Positions 8,975 through 18,854 of a DNA stretch of 64,000 nt are shown in pieces (position 1 is the stretch's first letter; every line of letters starts with the position of its first letter). Made by a program: the position numbers and the translations under genes. Source of the stretch: DATFVA01 sp963711455 (GTDB taxonomy: Bacteria; Bacteroidota; Ignavibacteria; Ignavibacteriales; Ignavibacteriaceae); NCBI GenBank assembly GCA_963711455.1, contig CAVQEH010000006.1, forward strand, positions 930,001-994,000, in the 5' to 3' direction. The notes below the pieces were generated by a model. That model saw only the letters and a program-made list of their open reading frames with translations, had not been told where the DNA came from and did not search any database.

Positions 8975-10849
8975 ATGCTAAGTTTGTTATGGGTAATAGT
9001 TGCTTTACCGCTTCTGGGATTTTTACTGCTGGCAATTTTTGGTGGAAAAATTTCCAAAACAATCTCGGGAATTATCGGTGTTAGTTCTGTTGGTTTATCC
9101 GCTTTACTAACCATCCTTATCGGTGTATCATTCATTTCAGGTTTAAATGAAACGAAAATTTTCGTTCAGACTTTGTGGCAGTGGTTTGACGTGGCTGGAT
9201 TTAATCCTTCAATCGCATTTCATCTTGATTCTCTTTCCATGGTTTTCATTTTTGTCATCACATTTGTCGGATTCCTGATTCACCTTTATTCAGCAGAGTT
9301 TATGATTGATGATGAGGGCTACTCAAGATTTTTCGCTTATATGAATTTATTTATTGCTTCAATGCTGATTCTTGTTTTAGCCAATAATCTGCTTCTTTTA
9401 TATTTAGGTTGGGAAGGCGTCGGTCTTTGCAGCTATTTATTAATTGGTTTCTGGTATAAAGATCCAACAAACGGGACTGCAGCACGAAAAGCTTTTATTG
9501 TTACAAGAGTCGGTGATACTGCCATGGCTATTGGTCTCTTCTATCTTGTAATGAAATTTAACACTTTGAATATCAGTACCATTCTGTCATCAGCTCAACA
9601 AATCTGGCCGGTTGGCTCTACGATGGCCTTTACTGCTTCAATACTTCTGCTTGGCGGTGCATTGGGAAAATCTGCTCAGCTTCCACTGCAAACATGGCTT
9701 CCCAATGCAATGGCAGGCCCTTCTCCTGTTAGTGCATTAATTCATGCCGCAACTATGGTAACTGCAGGCGTTTATCTTATTGCCCGGACAAATGTTCTCT
9801 TCATACTTTCTCCGCCTGTTCAAACCATTGTTGCGGTTATCGGAACTTTAACTCTTCTGCTTGCTGGTTTCAGTGCATTAACCCAAAATGACATCAAAAG
9901 AGTTCTGGCTTATTCAACTATAAGCCAGATTGGTTATATGTTTCTTGCACTCGGTGTAGGTGCCTGGTCGGCAGCTATTTTTCATTTTATGATTCACGCT
10001 TTCTTCAAAGCTCTTTTATTCCTCGGAGCCGGTGCAGTTATAATTTCTCTTCACCACGAACATAACATGTTTAAGATGGGAGGGCTGCGTAAAGAGATGC
10101 CGGTTACATTTTATACCTTTCTAATTGCTTCAGCTTCTTTAGCTGCTCTTCCTCTGATTACTGCAGGATTCTATAGTAAGGATGAAATTATCTGGTATAG
10201 CTGGTCTTCAATTGATGGCAGCCCTTGGCTCTGGATGGGAGCCACAGTTGGAGCATTCATTACTGCTGTTTACACTTTCAGGATGGTATTCATCACTTTT
10301 TACGGGGAAACAAAAATGAAACCAGAAAAAAAGTTAAGCGGCTTCATTAAAATTCCTCTGATCGTACTTGCTGTTTTATCTGTAATTGCCGGATTTATTC
10401 AAACACCCTCTACTCTTGGCGATGTTTCATTATTCTCAGGATTTATAACTTCGACATTACCTAAAGTAATAACCTTTTCTTTTTCTAGAGGTTTGGAAAT
10501 TTTATTCCAGGTAATTACTGCTGTCCTTGCTTTATCCGGAATTTTTATTGCTTACGTTCTTTACGTTATCAGAAGACCTGCCGAAAGAAGTCAGTCAGCC
10601 ATTGCAAATTTTCTTTTTCATGGATGGGGATTCGATAGAATTTACGATATAGTTTTTGTAAAACCGGTAGTATGGATTGCAGAAATAGATAAGCACGATT
10701 TTATAGATTATTTCTATAACTTCATTGCCTGGTTTACAGGGGTAGGACATCAAATTCTTAAACAAACTCAAAACGGAAAACTGCGCTGGTATGCTATGGG
10801 TCTGGTCATCGGTGCTATACTAACAATATCAATAGTGTTGTTATCATGA
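8975..10849 (+). CDS. nuoL: NADH-quinone oxidoreductase subunit L, antiporter-like proton channel
   Basis: 624 aa, the largest antiporter-like membrane subunit, with about 14 core helices and a C-terminal extension that carries the long lateral helix. Signatures: LYLGWEGVGLCSYLLIGFWY with the conserved glutamate, KSAQLPLQTWLPNAMAGPSP, the channel segment VSALIHAATMVTAGVYLIAR, and LTQNDIKRVLAYSTISQIGY. Its end overlaps the nuoM start by 4 nt (ATGA-type). Confidence 0.98.
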   Translation: MLSLLWVIVALPLLGFLLLAIFGGKISKTISGIIGVSSVGLSALLTILIGVSFISGLNETKIFVQTLWQWFDVAGFNPSIAFHLDSLSMVFIFVITFVGFLIHLYSAEFMIDDEGYSRFFAYMNLFIASMLILVLANNLLLLYLGWEGVGLCSYLLIGFWYKDPTNGTAARKAFIVTRVGDTAMAIGLFYLVMKFNTLNISTILSSAQQIWPVGSTMAFTASILLLGGALGKSAQLPLQTWLPNAMAGPSPVSALIHAATMVTAGVYLIARTNVLFILSPPVQTIVAVIGTLTLLLAGFSALTQNDIKRVLAYSTISQIGYMFLALGVGAWSAAIFHFMIHAFFKALLFLGAGAVIISLHHEHNMFKMGGLRKEMPVTFYTFLIASASLAALPLITAGFYSKDEIIWYSWSSIDGSPWLWMGATVGAFITAVYTFRMVFITFYGETKMKPEKKLSGFIKIPLIVLAVLSVIAGFIQTPSTLGDVSLFSGFITSTLPKVITFSFSRGLEILFQVITAVLALSGIFIAYVLYVIRRPAERSQSAIANFLFHGWGFDRIYDIVFVKPVVWIAEIDKHDFIDYFYNFIAWFTGVGHQILKQTQNGKLRWYAMGLVIGAILTISIVLLS

Positions 10850-12411
10850 TACTTGTTTACATCATCATAATTTTATTTGCCGGGGGATTATTAGCATGGC
10901 TGCTATCCAAAATCAGTGATCTGCTTTCGAGGTGGGTATCACTTATATTTTTAATTGCCGGGTTTGTTTTAGCAATAATCTTATGGTTAAGCTCTTCTGA
11001 TTTATTCGATATTAACAGCAAGCAGAAATGGATTACCGAAGTAAGCTTCAAATGGATTCCGCAATTTGGTATAAGTCTTCACTTTGCCGCAGATGGTTTA
11101 AGTATTCTGTTAATTCTTTTAACTCTCTTTCTTGGGATTATTTCTGTGCTCACTTCCTGGAAAGGCATTACAAAGAATGTTGGCTTTTATCATTTTAACC
11201 TGATGTGGATACTTGCCGGAATTACAGGAGTATTTACATCACTCGATCTTTTTCTCTTTTATTCTTTCTGGGAAGTGATGCTAATTCCGATGTATTTCCT
11301 GATAGGAATTTGGGGGCACGAAAACAGGATTTATGCTTCATTTAAATTTTTCATCTTTACGCAGGCCAGCGGTTTATTAATGTTTATTTCCATACTTGCT
11401 CTTTATATAATTCACGGGCATAATACAGGAAATTATACTTTTGATTACACAGCTTTACTTGGCACCAAACTTTCCCCTGCTGCAGGAATGTGGATTATGC
11501 TTGGTTTCCTTATTGCCTTTGTTGTAAAACTTCCTGCAGTTCCGTTTCATAACTGGCTTCCCGATGCTCACACGGAAGCACCCACAGCAGGCAGCGTTAT
11601 TCTTGCAGGATTATTATTAAAGACCGGAGCGTATGGAATTCTTCGTTTCGTGATTCCATTATTCCCGGAAGCAAGTAAGGCATTCGCACCGGTTGCAATA
11701 ATTCTTGGAGTGGTAGGAATACTTTATGGTGCAAAGCTTGCATTTGCCCAGACAGATTTTAAAAGATTGGTTGCATACACAAGTGTAAGTCATATGGGTT
11801 TTATTCTTATAGGTGCGTTTGCATTTAATCAGCTTGCCATGCAGGGAGTTGTAATGCAGATGCTGACTCACGGAATAAGCACCGGGGCTTTATTTATTCT
11901 TGTTGGTGCAATTCAGGACAGAATCCATACAAGAGATTTAAACAGGTTGGGAGGTTTGTGGGATCAGGTTCCAAGAATGGGTGGAATAGGTTTATTGTTT
12001 GCTATGGCTTCACTTGGTTTGCCTGCTCTCGGTAATTTTATAGCTGAATTTCTTATTCTTGCCGGTTCATTTCAATCGACTGTTTTCTGGACAATTATCG
12101 CATCACTAGGATTAGTCGCTTCAACTCTTTATTCATTAAGAATTTTACAGAAAGTATTTTTCGGAGAAAAAACAGAAGAATGGCAGATCTCAGATTTTGA
12201 TGGAAGAGAAATTTTAATAATGGCTGGTTTAATTATTGCAATTGTCTGGATTGGAATCTATCCACAATCATTTCTTAAAACATCCCAATCTTCAGTACAA
12301 AATATTTTGAATCAGAATGAAAACCCAAAGACAATTGATGTGAATAGTTACCTGAATAAAAAGCTGAGGAATAACTATGTTGAGATTGAAAAACCTGGGG
12401 AGATAAAATGA
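10846..12411 (+). CDS. nuoM: NADH-quinone oxidoreductase subunit M, antiporter-like proton channel
   Basis: 521 aa membrane subunit homologous to Mrp-type cation/proton antiporters. Family motifs: FYSFWEVMLIPMYFLIGIWG with the conserved glutamate, VKLPAVPFHNWLPDAHTEAP, and FAQTDFKRLVAYTSVSHMGF. Some 14 transmembrane helices are apparent. The last 60 residues form a charged, asparagine/lysine-rich cytoplasmic tail, somewhat longer than in E. coli. Both gene ends overlap their neighbours by 4 nt. Confidence 0.98.
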   Translation: MILVYIIIILFAGGLLAWLLSKISDLLSRWVSLIFLIAGFVLAIILWLSSSDLFDINSKQKWITEVSFKWIPQFGISLHFAADGLSILLILLTLFLGIISVLTSWKGITKNVGFYHFNLMWILAGITGVFTSLDLFLFYSFWEVMLIPMYFLIGIWGHENRIYASFKFFIFTQASGLLMFISILALYIIHGHNTGNYTFDYTALLGTKLSPAAGMWIMLGFLIAFVVKLPAVPFHNWLPDAHTEAPTAGSVILAGLLLKTGAYGILRFVIPLFPEASKAFAPVAIILGVVGILYGAKLAFAQTDFKRLVAYTSVSHMGFILIGAFAFNQLAMQGVVMQMLTHGISTGALFILVGAIQDRIHTRDLNRLGGLWDQVPRMGGIGLLFAMASLGLPALGNFIAEFLILAGSFQSTVFWTIIASLGLVASTLYSLRILQKVFFGEKTEEWQISDFDGREILIMAGLIIAIVWIGIYPQSFLKTSQSSVQNILNQNENPKTIDVNSYLNKKLRNNYVEIEKPGEIK

Positions 12412-13844
12412 ACGCTCAGGGTTTTTACATAATTATTCCGCTCATTATAATTGCACTTTCACCAGTTGTAATTATGATAACAATTGCACTGAAACGATAT
12501 CATGCAGTTGTAAATACATTTTCACTTTTAGCTCTTATTGCAGCATTTATTAGTTTATTCTATGTAACAAATTATATCCCGCTTCAGGTTACACCGCTTT
12601 TGATAGTAGACAACTACGCTTTATTCTATTGGGGATTAATTTTTGCAGCAGCTTTTTTTGTTGTCCTTCTTTCATATAAATATTTAAAAGATAAGGAAAT
12701 TAACAGTGAAGAATATTATATACTTATTTTCAATGCAGTACTTGGTTCTGCAATTATTGCAGCAAGCAATCACTTCATTTCGTTTTTCCTAGGACTGGAA
12801 CTATTAAGTGTATCTCTTTATGTATTAATTGCTTATCCTCGTTTCAATGAAAAACCAATTGAAGCAGGAATAAAATATTTAATACTCGCGGCGGCTTCTT
12901 CAGCTTTTCTTCTATATGGAATGGCTCTTGTTTATGCGGATACAGGTTCAATGTTTTTCCCACAGATTGTTAAGACATTAATTTCAGATAAAGCCGTTTC
13001 TCCCTTTTCTGTTTTCGGCTTTGCATTAATGATTATCGGGATTGGCTTTAAGCTGGCAATCGTTCCCTTTCATTTATGGACACCTGATGTTTATGAAGGT
13101 GCGCCTGCACCGGTTACAGCTTTTATTGCCACAATTTCTAAAGGCGGAGTATTCGCTTTCCTGTTAAGATTATTTTATGAACTGAATCTTTACAGCTTTT
13201 ATCCTCTCGTAATAATCTTTACTGTAATTGCAATTGCTTCCATGTTTACAGGGAATCTTTTGGCATTAAAGCAGACTAATGTCAAAAGGCTATTAGCTTA
13301 TTCTTCCATAGCTCATCTCGGTTATTTATTAATAGCTTTTCTCGCCGCAGGAAATATGGGAGTTAATGCGGTTACATTCTATCTTGTTGCATATTTCATA
13401 ACTACTCTGGGAGCTTTTGGAATAGTTACAATTCTTTCAACCAAAGACAAGGAAGCAGAAAATATTGAAGATTACAAAGGTCTATACTGGAACAGACCGG
13501 TTACTGCTGCGATTTTTACAGCCATGTTATTTTCGTTGGCAGGCATTCCTTTAACTGCAGGCTTTGTAGGGAAATATTATCTTTTGCTTTCAGGAATAAA
13601 TAATACTATGTGGCTGCTGGTAATTTGTCTTGTTATAAATAGTGTGATTGGTCTTTACTATTACCTTCGGATTATAGTTGCAATGTACACTAAACCTGAA
13701 GCTGAAGAAAATAAATCTGCAGCAGGTTTCACATTGGGCAGCGGATTTGCATTGGGTTTACTTACACTTTTACTTGTCTGGTTCGGGGTTGCACCTGCTG
13801 GTATTCTAAATTTAATTAAAGCCCTTGTTACAAGTTTAAGTTGA
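12408..13844 (+). CDS. nuoN: NADH-quinone oxidoreductase subunit N, antiporter-like proton channel
   Basis: 478 aa, the third antiporter-like subunit and the last gene of the operon. FLGLELLSVSLYVLIAYPRF, IGFKLAIVPFHLWTPDVYEG, and LKQTNVKRLLAYSSIAHLGY are the expected conserved stretches. It ends 24 nt before a PEBP-family gene on the same strand, so read-through into that gene is possible. Only nuoA and the nuoB 5' end of a full nuo set are missing, and they presumably lie just left of the window. Confidence 0.98.
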   Translation: MNAQGFYIIIPLIIIALSPVVIMITIALKRYHAVVNTFSLLALIAAFISLFYVTNYIPLQVTPLLIVDNYALFYWGLIFAAAFFVVLLSYKYLKDKEINSEEYYILIFNAVLGSAIIAASNHFISFFLGLELLSVSLYVLIAYPRFNEKPIEAGIKYLILAAASSAFLLYGMALVYADTGSMFFPQIVKTLISDKAVSPFSVFGFALMIIGIGFKLAIVPFHLWTPDVYEGAPAPVTAFIATISKGGVFAFLLRLFYELNLYSFYPLVIIFTVIAIASMFTGNLLALKQTNVKRLLAYSSIAHLGYLLIAFLAAGNMGVNAVTFYLVAYFITTLGAFGIVTILSTKDKEAENIEDYKGLYWNRPVTAAIFTAMLFSLAGIPLTAGFVGKYYLLLSGINNTMWLLVICLVINSVIGLYYYLRIIVAMYTKPEAEENKSAAGFTLGSGFALGLLTLLLVWFGVAPAGILNLIKALVTSLS

Positions 13845-13868
13845 TTAAATTTTGGAATAGTTTTGTAT

Positions 13869-14435
13869 ATGCGAAAACTTCTACGACATGGATCCCGGTT
13901 CGGTTTATTATTAACAATATTTTTTTCAACAATAAATACTTTTCCTCAACAGGAAAAGGAGATAATAAAAATGGAAATAAAAATTGTATCACGTTCGTTT
14001 GGTGAAGGAAAAAATATTCCCGCAAAATATACCTGCGATGGAGTAAATGTTTCCCCACAGTTGAGCTGGACATGCAGTGTTGAGGGTGTTAAAACATACG
14101 CAGTTATTGTTGAAGATTCCGACGCACCCAGCGGAAATTTTACTCACTGGATTGTTTACAATATTCCCTCAAAAATTAATTCACTAATGGAAAATTCCAC
14201 GCCGACTAAAAACATTCCTGACGAAATACTGATGGGAACAAATGATTTTGGGAGAATCGGTTATGGTGGTCCCTGCCCACCATCGGGAACTCACAGATAT
14301 TTTTTTAGGATTTATGGGCTTAATACAGCCGTACATCTTGATTCGGGCGCAACTAAAAATGAAGTTATGAAAAAAATGGAAGGACACATAATCGCCCAAG
14401 GTGAATTAATGGGCAAATACAAAAGACAAAAATAA
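13869..14435 (+). CDS. YbhB/YbcL-type PEBP family protein, secreted
   Basis: About 188 aa from the ATG at 13869; a TTG six bases upstream is in frame but less likely. Residues 1-30 look like a signal peptide ending near STINTFPQQ. The mature part has the phosphatidylethanolamine-binding-protein fold motifs: EDSDAPSGNFTHWIVYNIP (ligand-pocket DSDAP) and GYGGPCPPSGTHRYFFRIYG (GPxPPxGxHRY). Bacterial members are small, often periplasmic, proteins of poorly known function. The gene follows nuoN closely but has no evident functional tie to complex I. Confidence 0.9.
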   Translation: MRKLLRHGSRFGLLLTIFFSTINTFPQQEKEIIKMEIKIVSRSFGEGKNIPAKYTCDGVNVSPQLSWTCSVEGVKTYAVIVEDSDAPSGNFTHWIVYNIPSKINSLMENSTPTKNIPDEILMGTNDFGRIGYGGPCPPSGTHRYFFRIYGLNTAVHLDSGATKNEVMKKMEGHIIAQGELMGKYKRQK

Positions 14436-14450
14436 TCAGTGTATTTCATT

Positions 14451-14921
14451 TTAAGCGGGTACCGGTTTTTTCACATCTTCGTGAATTGAAGGTGTATTTT
14501 TTATATACTGGACAAGCTGGCTTATAACAAATTCCTTTTCATCTATCACTGCTTTTACAACATCTCCAATAGAAATTAATCCTATAAGATCATCATTTTC
14601 ATAAACGGGAAGATGACGTATTCTTTTCTCAATCATTAAAGCCATACATTCTTCTACCAATTGGTCTTGCGTTACATATATAACCCTTTCAGACATTATT
14701 TCTTTAACCAGTGCATTTTTTGAAGATTTACCTTCAAGAACAACTTTACGTGCATAATCTCTTTCAGACATAATTCCTACCACCTGGTTATCATCAATAA
14801 CAAGAAGTGCTCCTATTTTCTTCTCAGCCATAAGCTTTAAGGCATCAAAAACAGTATCGTCAGGAGATACAGAACAGATTTCATAACCTTTATTTAATAG
14901 AATTTCTCTAACTGTTTTCAT
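14451..14921 (-). CDS. tandem CBS-domain protein
   Basis: 156 aa made up almost wholly of two CBS domains (about residues 5-60 and 72-130), a Bateman module that usually binds adenine nucleotides. The repeats are recognisable by DALKLMAEKKIGALLVIDDN...VGIMSERDYARKV and CMALMIEKRIRHLPVYENDD...IGLISIGDVVKAV. There is no attached catalytic domain, as in the common stand-alone CBS proteins of Bacteroidota and Proteobacteria. It converges with the PEBP gene (15 nt between stops). The regulated partner is not visible here. Confidence 0.9.
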   Translation of the reverse strand: MKTVREILLNKGYEICSVSPDDTVFDALKLMAEKKIGALLVIDDNQVVGIMSERDYARKVVLEGKSSKNALVKEIMSERVIYVTQDQLVEECMALMIEKRIRHLPVYENDDLIGLISIGDVVKAVIDEKEFVISQLVQYIKNTPSIHEDVKKPVPA

Positions 14922-15002
14922 TATTTTGCCTTTTTAGTTTTTTGACCGAATACTTTATTCATAATAGACAAAATATTTTAAAGAAGCACTATATATTTTT
15001 GA

Positions 15003-15752
15003 TTAATTATGATCGGTCACAACACTGACATCCGTAAACCAGACCCTAAATTTATTACCGGGACCATTATGTTCAGTAGAAATTGTAATTCCGCCAAATT
15101 TTTTATTGCCCTCCCAAGTATATGATCTTTCCTTTGTTTTATCACCTCCGGGTCTGTAAGTCCATTCTTTTATCATATTATCATTTCCGACATATAATTC
15201 GAAAACATCATTGGGCGTGTAGCCAACATTGTTTTTATATTGTACAACAAACGAATTACCTTTTTTATGACTTATAGGAAACTCTTTTTTACCCTGAGAA
15301 GTTATATCAACATTGTTATCCCATACAAGGTGAAACGGAAAAAGCAGCCAGTACTCGTCATTGATAAACCTTTTATCCGCATATAATTCAAGAGTATTGC
15401 TGGTATCCAGTTTATTTCTATTGTAGCTAATGGTTGTGTCTTTTCCATTTTCATCTGCTCCGGTAAATTTAACATCACCTGTTTTAGGTTCCCACTGCCA
15501 TGTTCGCTTAACATTAATTTTTTGAGATTTCACATTGAAAGTAAATTTTATTGAGCTAATTTGAGAGAACGAATTGATTCCATAATTCTCAGCTATCGAT
15601 TTGGGTGTAACTTCAGAATCTTTATTTGATTGCGGAAAAGCATTTGAATTCCATATAAATGGAATCATAAAAATTATATAAACAATAAACCTGAATCTGA
15701 AACGGTTTTGGAATTCAGTTTGAGTTTTTAATAGCCTCATTTGCAACCTCAT
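15003..15752 (-). CDS. secreted protein of unknown function
   Basis: 249 aa (a second in-frame ATG four codons on is also possible). A hydrophobic segment at about residues 22-40 ending in SNAFPQS suggests a signal peptide. The mature part is beta-rich, with alternating polar/hydrophobic stretches such as IKFTFNVKSQKINVKRTWQWEP and KERSYTWEGNKKFGGITIST. That pattern resembles the LolA/LolB-like half-barrel proteins of unknown role in Bacteroidota, but the match is loose and no motif proves it. It is divergent from the GH31 gene across a 191-bp intergenic region that must hold promoters for both. Confidence 0.6.
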   Translation of the reverse strand: MRLQMRLLKTQTEFQNRFRFRFIVYIIFMIPFIWNSNAFPQSNKDSEVTPKSIAENYGINSFSQISSIKFTFNVKSQKINVKRTWQWEPKTGDVKFTGADENGKDTTISYNRNKLDTSNTLELYADKRFINDEYWLLFPFHLVWDNNVDITSQGKKEFPISHKKGNSFVVQYKNNVGYTPNDVFELYVGNDNMIKEWTYRPGGDKTKERSYTWEGNKKFGGITISTEHNGPGNKFRVWFTDVSVVTDHN

Positions 15753-15943
15753 AACATATTTGAAAAATTTTAGTAAAGGATTTGAAACAAGTTAGATTCA
15801 ATGAAGATTTGTTTAATTATTCTGCGTCACAAAAAAATAAACATGAAAACTGAAGGTTAACTGTACTCTCTCAATTTTTAATCCTGCTTTTTTGTTATTT
15901 TCGCAATGAGTCCTTCAAATTTATTATAATCATTCAAACTAAA

Positions 15944-18424
15944 ATGTTTAAGAAAATATTTTTCGTTTTGCTTATGGTTACTTCATTAAAAAGTTCTTTT
16001 GCAGATTTTCAGTTTGCCGGGGATATTCTTTCATATAAAAAATTTGATGATAGGATAGAATATAAGTTAACCAATGCTCTGTTTAATATTTATATCATTA
16101 ATAATGATATCATTCGCTTCAGATTTACAAATCAATCTGAATTTTCCAAAGTGCCATCTTACGCAGTAATTTATCATTCTTCGGTTGCTTTTTCTTTTAA
16201 TGATACTAAAGACTATTACCAGGTATCTACATCTGAACTTATTGTAAGAATATCTAAATCTCCCTGCAGAGTCAGCATTTATAACAAGGAAATGAACCTC
16301 ATAAATGAGGACGAAAAAAGTTTCGGAATGAGTTATGACTGCGACGAAGTGAAATGCTATAAAACTCTGTTTAAGAATGAATTATTTTATGGACTCGGAG
16401 AAAAAACAAAGAATCTTAAAAAGAATGGTGAGTTCTGGACAATGTGGAATTCTGATACGCCTGCGTACAACGAAAAAACAGATCCCCTTTACCAATCGAT
16501 TCCATTTTTTATAGGAATTAGGGACCATAAAGCTTATGGAATATTTTTCGATAACACCTACAAATCTTATTTTAATATGGGAGCAAGTAATAACAGGTTT
16601 TACTGGTTCGGTGCTGAAAAAGGTGAACTTGATTATTATTTTATCAATGGACCAGAAATAAAAAAAGTTATAAATCTCTATTCAATGCTTACCGGAAGAA
16701 TGGAACTTCCGCCCAAGTGGAGCCTCGGTTATCAGCAGAGCAAATGGAGCTACTATCCCGAATCAACTGTGAGGACACTTGCAGAAACTTTTCGTAATAA
16801 ACAAATTCCCTGCGATGTAATTTATCTTGACATCCATTATATGAATGGATATAGAGTTTTCACCTGGGATAAGAACAGGTTCCCCGAACCGGAAAAAATG
16901 TTATCAGATTTATCAGGCGAAGGATTTAAAGTTATCACAATTATCGATCCCGGGGTTAAGGCAGACACAAATAATTATAACATCGCAAAAGAAGGATTAC
17001 AAGAAAATCTTTTCGTAAAATATCCTGATGGTGTTATTTACCAGGGTGAAGTATGGCCAGGTTGGGCTTATTTTCCCGATTTCACAAAAGCGGAAACGAG
17101 AGTATGGTGGGGAAAGAAAAATGCTGACCTTTTAAAGCAGGGAATAGCAGGTATATGGAATGATATGAATGAACCTTCTGCATGGGGACAGGCGATTCCT
17201 GATATACTTCAGTTTGATGATAATGGATTTGGTGCCAACTATAAAAAGATCCATAATGTTTATGCTTTGGAAATGGCTAAAGCCACATTTGAAGGAATTA
17301 AAAATAATATTCCAAATACACGACCTTTTATTTTAACACGGGCAGGTTTTTCGGGAATTCAAAGGTATGCTGCTGTATGGACAGGGGATAACGTTGCAAG
17401 TGAAGAACACCTGAAACTTGCTTGCACAATGGTGCAGGGATTAAGCTTAAGCGGTGTGCCTTTTTGCGGGAGCGATGTTGGCGGATTTTTTGGAACTCCT
17501 TCTCAAAGACTATATGCAAGATGGATGCAGCTCGGAGCATTTTCTCCTTTTTTCAGAGGACATACAATTATTAATACTCCGGACCAGGAGCCGTGGGCAT
17601 TTGGTGAAGAGGTTGAAAATAATGTTCATAAAATAATGAACTTGCGGTATGAGCTTCTTCCATTCTTTTATAACGAATTTTTTGAGGCTTCACAAACAGG
17701 TATTCCCATCGTACGCTCTATGTTTATTAATTACCAGGATGATGATGAATGTTATTCAGATAATGCCCAGTATCAATTTATGATTGGAGATAATTTATTG
17801 GTTGCCCCGGTGTTATCTGAATATGAAAATTTCAGAAAGTTGTATCTGCCGGAAGGGAAGTGGCTCGACTGGTGGACAAACAAAGTGTTTGAAGGTAAGA
17901 AATGGATAATTGTTGAAGCTCCGATTGACAGAATTCCTTTGTTTATACGTGAAGGTGCTATAATCCCGATGGAGCCAAAGCAGAATTATGTTGGAGAAAA
18001 TAACAATAGTGAACTAACACTAAAAATCTTTCCATCTCAGGATTCAAAATACAACTTCTATGAAGACGACGGAAAAAGTCTCAATTATAAAAATGGTCAG
18101 TTCTTGTTAACAAGTATAAAAGTTAAAAATAATTCAAATCTTGATATTGATATTGAAAAGGAAAACGGTGAATATGATCCGGATAGAAAATCATATCAGT
18201 TGAACATATATAGAAACAAACCTGTTAATATTGTTACGATAAACGGTAGGTCAATTAAACCATTTGATGATACTGAAGAATTAAAGAATAAAACAGGATA
18301 TATTTTTGATTCCCAAAAGAATCTATTAATAATAAAATATCAATCCGGCACAACCAGTTCAGGCGTAGATACTTTAAAAGTTCTTTATAAGTTAGAACCC
18401 GGAATAAAAATTGAAATTAATTAA
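15944..18424 (+). CDS. glycoside hydrolase family 31 (alpha-glucosidase-like)
   Basis: 826 aa with an N-terminal signal peptide (residues 1-20, cleavage near SSFADFQ), so it is likely periplasmic or surface-located. The GH31 (beta/alpha)8 barrel contains PPKWSLGYQQSKWSYYPES, the nucleophile motif GIWNDMNEPS (Asp near residue 407) and the acid/base region GSDVGGFFG (Asp near residue 509), followed by ARWMQLGAFSPFFRGH. The C-terminal beta-domain ends in a DUF5110-like segment. Expected activity is removal of terminal alpha-linked glucose from oligosaccharides; the exact linkage (alpha-1,4 versus alpha-xylosidase type) cannot be decided by eye. It overlaps the convergent HiPIP gene by 4 nt. Confidence 0.93.
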   Translation: MFKKIFFVLLMVTSLKSSFADFQFAGDILSYKKFDDRIEYKLTNALFNIYIINNDIIRFRFTNQSEFSKVPSYAVIYHSSVAFSFNDTKDYYQVSTSELIVRISKSPCRVSIYNKEMNLINEDEKSFGMSYDCDEVKCYKTLFKNELFYGLGEKTKNLKKNGEFWTMWNSDTPAYNEKTDPLYQSIPFFIGIRDHKAYGIFFDNTYKSYFNMGASNNRFYWFGAEKGELDYYFINGPEIKKVINLYSMLTGRMELPPKWSLGYQQSKWSYYPESTVRTLAETFRNKQIPCDVIYLDIHYMNGYRVFTWDKNRFPEPEKMLSDLSGEGFKVITIIDPGVKADTNNYNIAKEGLQENLFVKYPDGVIYQGEVWPGWAYFPDFTKAETRVWWGKKNADLLKQGIAGIWNDMNEPSAWGQAIPDILQFDDNGFGANYKKIHNVYALEMAKATFEGIKNNIPNTRPFILTRAGFSGIQRYAAVWTGDNVASEEHLKLACTMVQGLSLSGVPFCGSDVGGFFGTPSQRLYARWMQLGAFSPFFRGHTIINTPDQEPWAFGEEVENNVHKIMNLRYELLPFFYNEFFEASQTGIPIVRSMFINYQDDDECYSDNAQYQFMIGDNLLVAPVLSEYENFRKLYLPEGKWLDWWTNKVFEGKKWIIVEAPIDRIPLFIREGAIIPMEPKQNYVGENNNSELTLKIFPSQDSKYNFYEDDGKSLNYKNGQFLLTSIKVKNNSNLDIDIEKENGEYDPDRKSYQLNIYRNKPVNIVTINGRSIKPFDDTEELKNKTGYIFDSQKNLLIIKYQSGTTSSGVDTLKVLYKLEPGIKIEIN

Positions 18425-18783
18425 CCTATAGTTTTTGGTTTCTCCATCCATTGAGTGCAGTAACCATTCGGGTTAATAGGACCTTTTACAAGTTCACAGG
18501 TTCCGCAAGGTCCGCTTCCCGTTGATGGATGGAAGTGCTGGCAATTATTACAAAATTTATCCGGGTCCGGAGTTTGACCCTTATAGCCAAACTGAGTTCT
18601 TGTTTCCAGGTCCGCCTGTGATAAGCCGCTGACATCCGTACAGGGATCATTTACTTTTGCAGCAGAAGATTCAGGTTCCTTTTTGTTACTGCTGCACGCA
18701 GACAATAAAACACTGCCTCCCAGCAAAATCGTTCCTGAAAAAGCAATATTTTTCAGGAAATCTTTCCGTGTAATTTTATTCAT
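18421..18783 (-). CDS. high-potential iron-sulfur protein (HiPIP)-like lipoprotein
   Basis: 120 aa. The N-terminus (ITRKDFLKNIAFSGTILLGG, then LSACSS) combines a lipobox with a basic start, consistent with a membrane-anchored periplasmic protein. The C-terminal 50 residues hold four cysteines in the HiPIP pattern: CNNCQHF, GPCGTCELVKGPINPNGYC, and W near the end. HiPIPs carry one [4Fe-4S] cluster and shuttle electrons between bc1/alternative complex III and terminal oxidases or reductases. The gene is followed at its 5' side by the PGA-cluster end; a respiratory link with complex I in this window is plausible but not shown. Confidence 0.85.
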   Translation of the reverse strand: MNKITRKDFLKNIAFSGTILLGGSVLLSACSSNKKEPESSAAKVNDPCTDVSGLSQADLETRTQFGYKGQTPDPDKFCNNCQHFHPSTGSGPCGTCELVKGPINPNGYCTQWMEKPKTIG

Positions 18784-18854
18784 ATTCTACCTCGTATTAA
18801 AACGGAAGCAAAATATTAAATTGAAATAAGCTGATTGTTGTGTCAGTTCACAAA

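Noticed and set aside
14451..14921. CBS protein as part of complex I regulation
   Set aside because: Opposite strand to the nuo operon with no supporting sequence evidence; only proximity.
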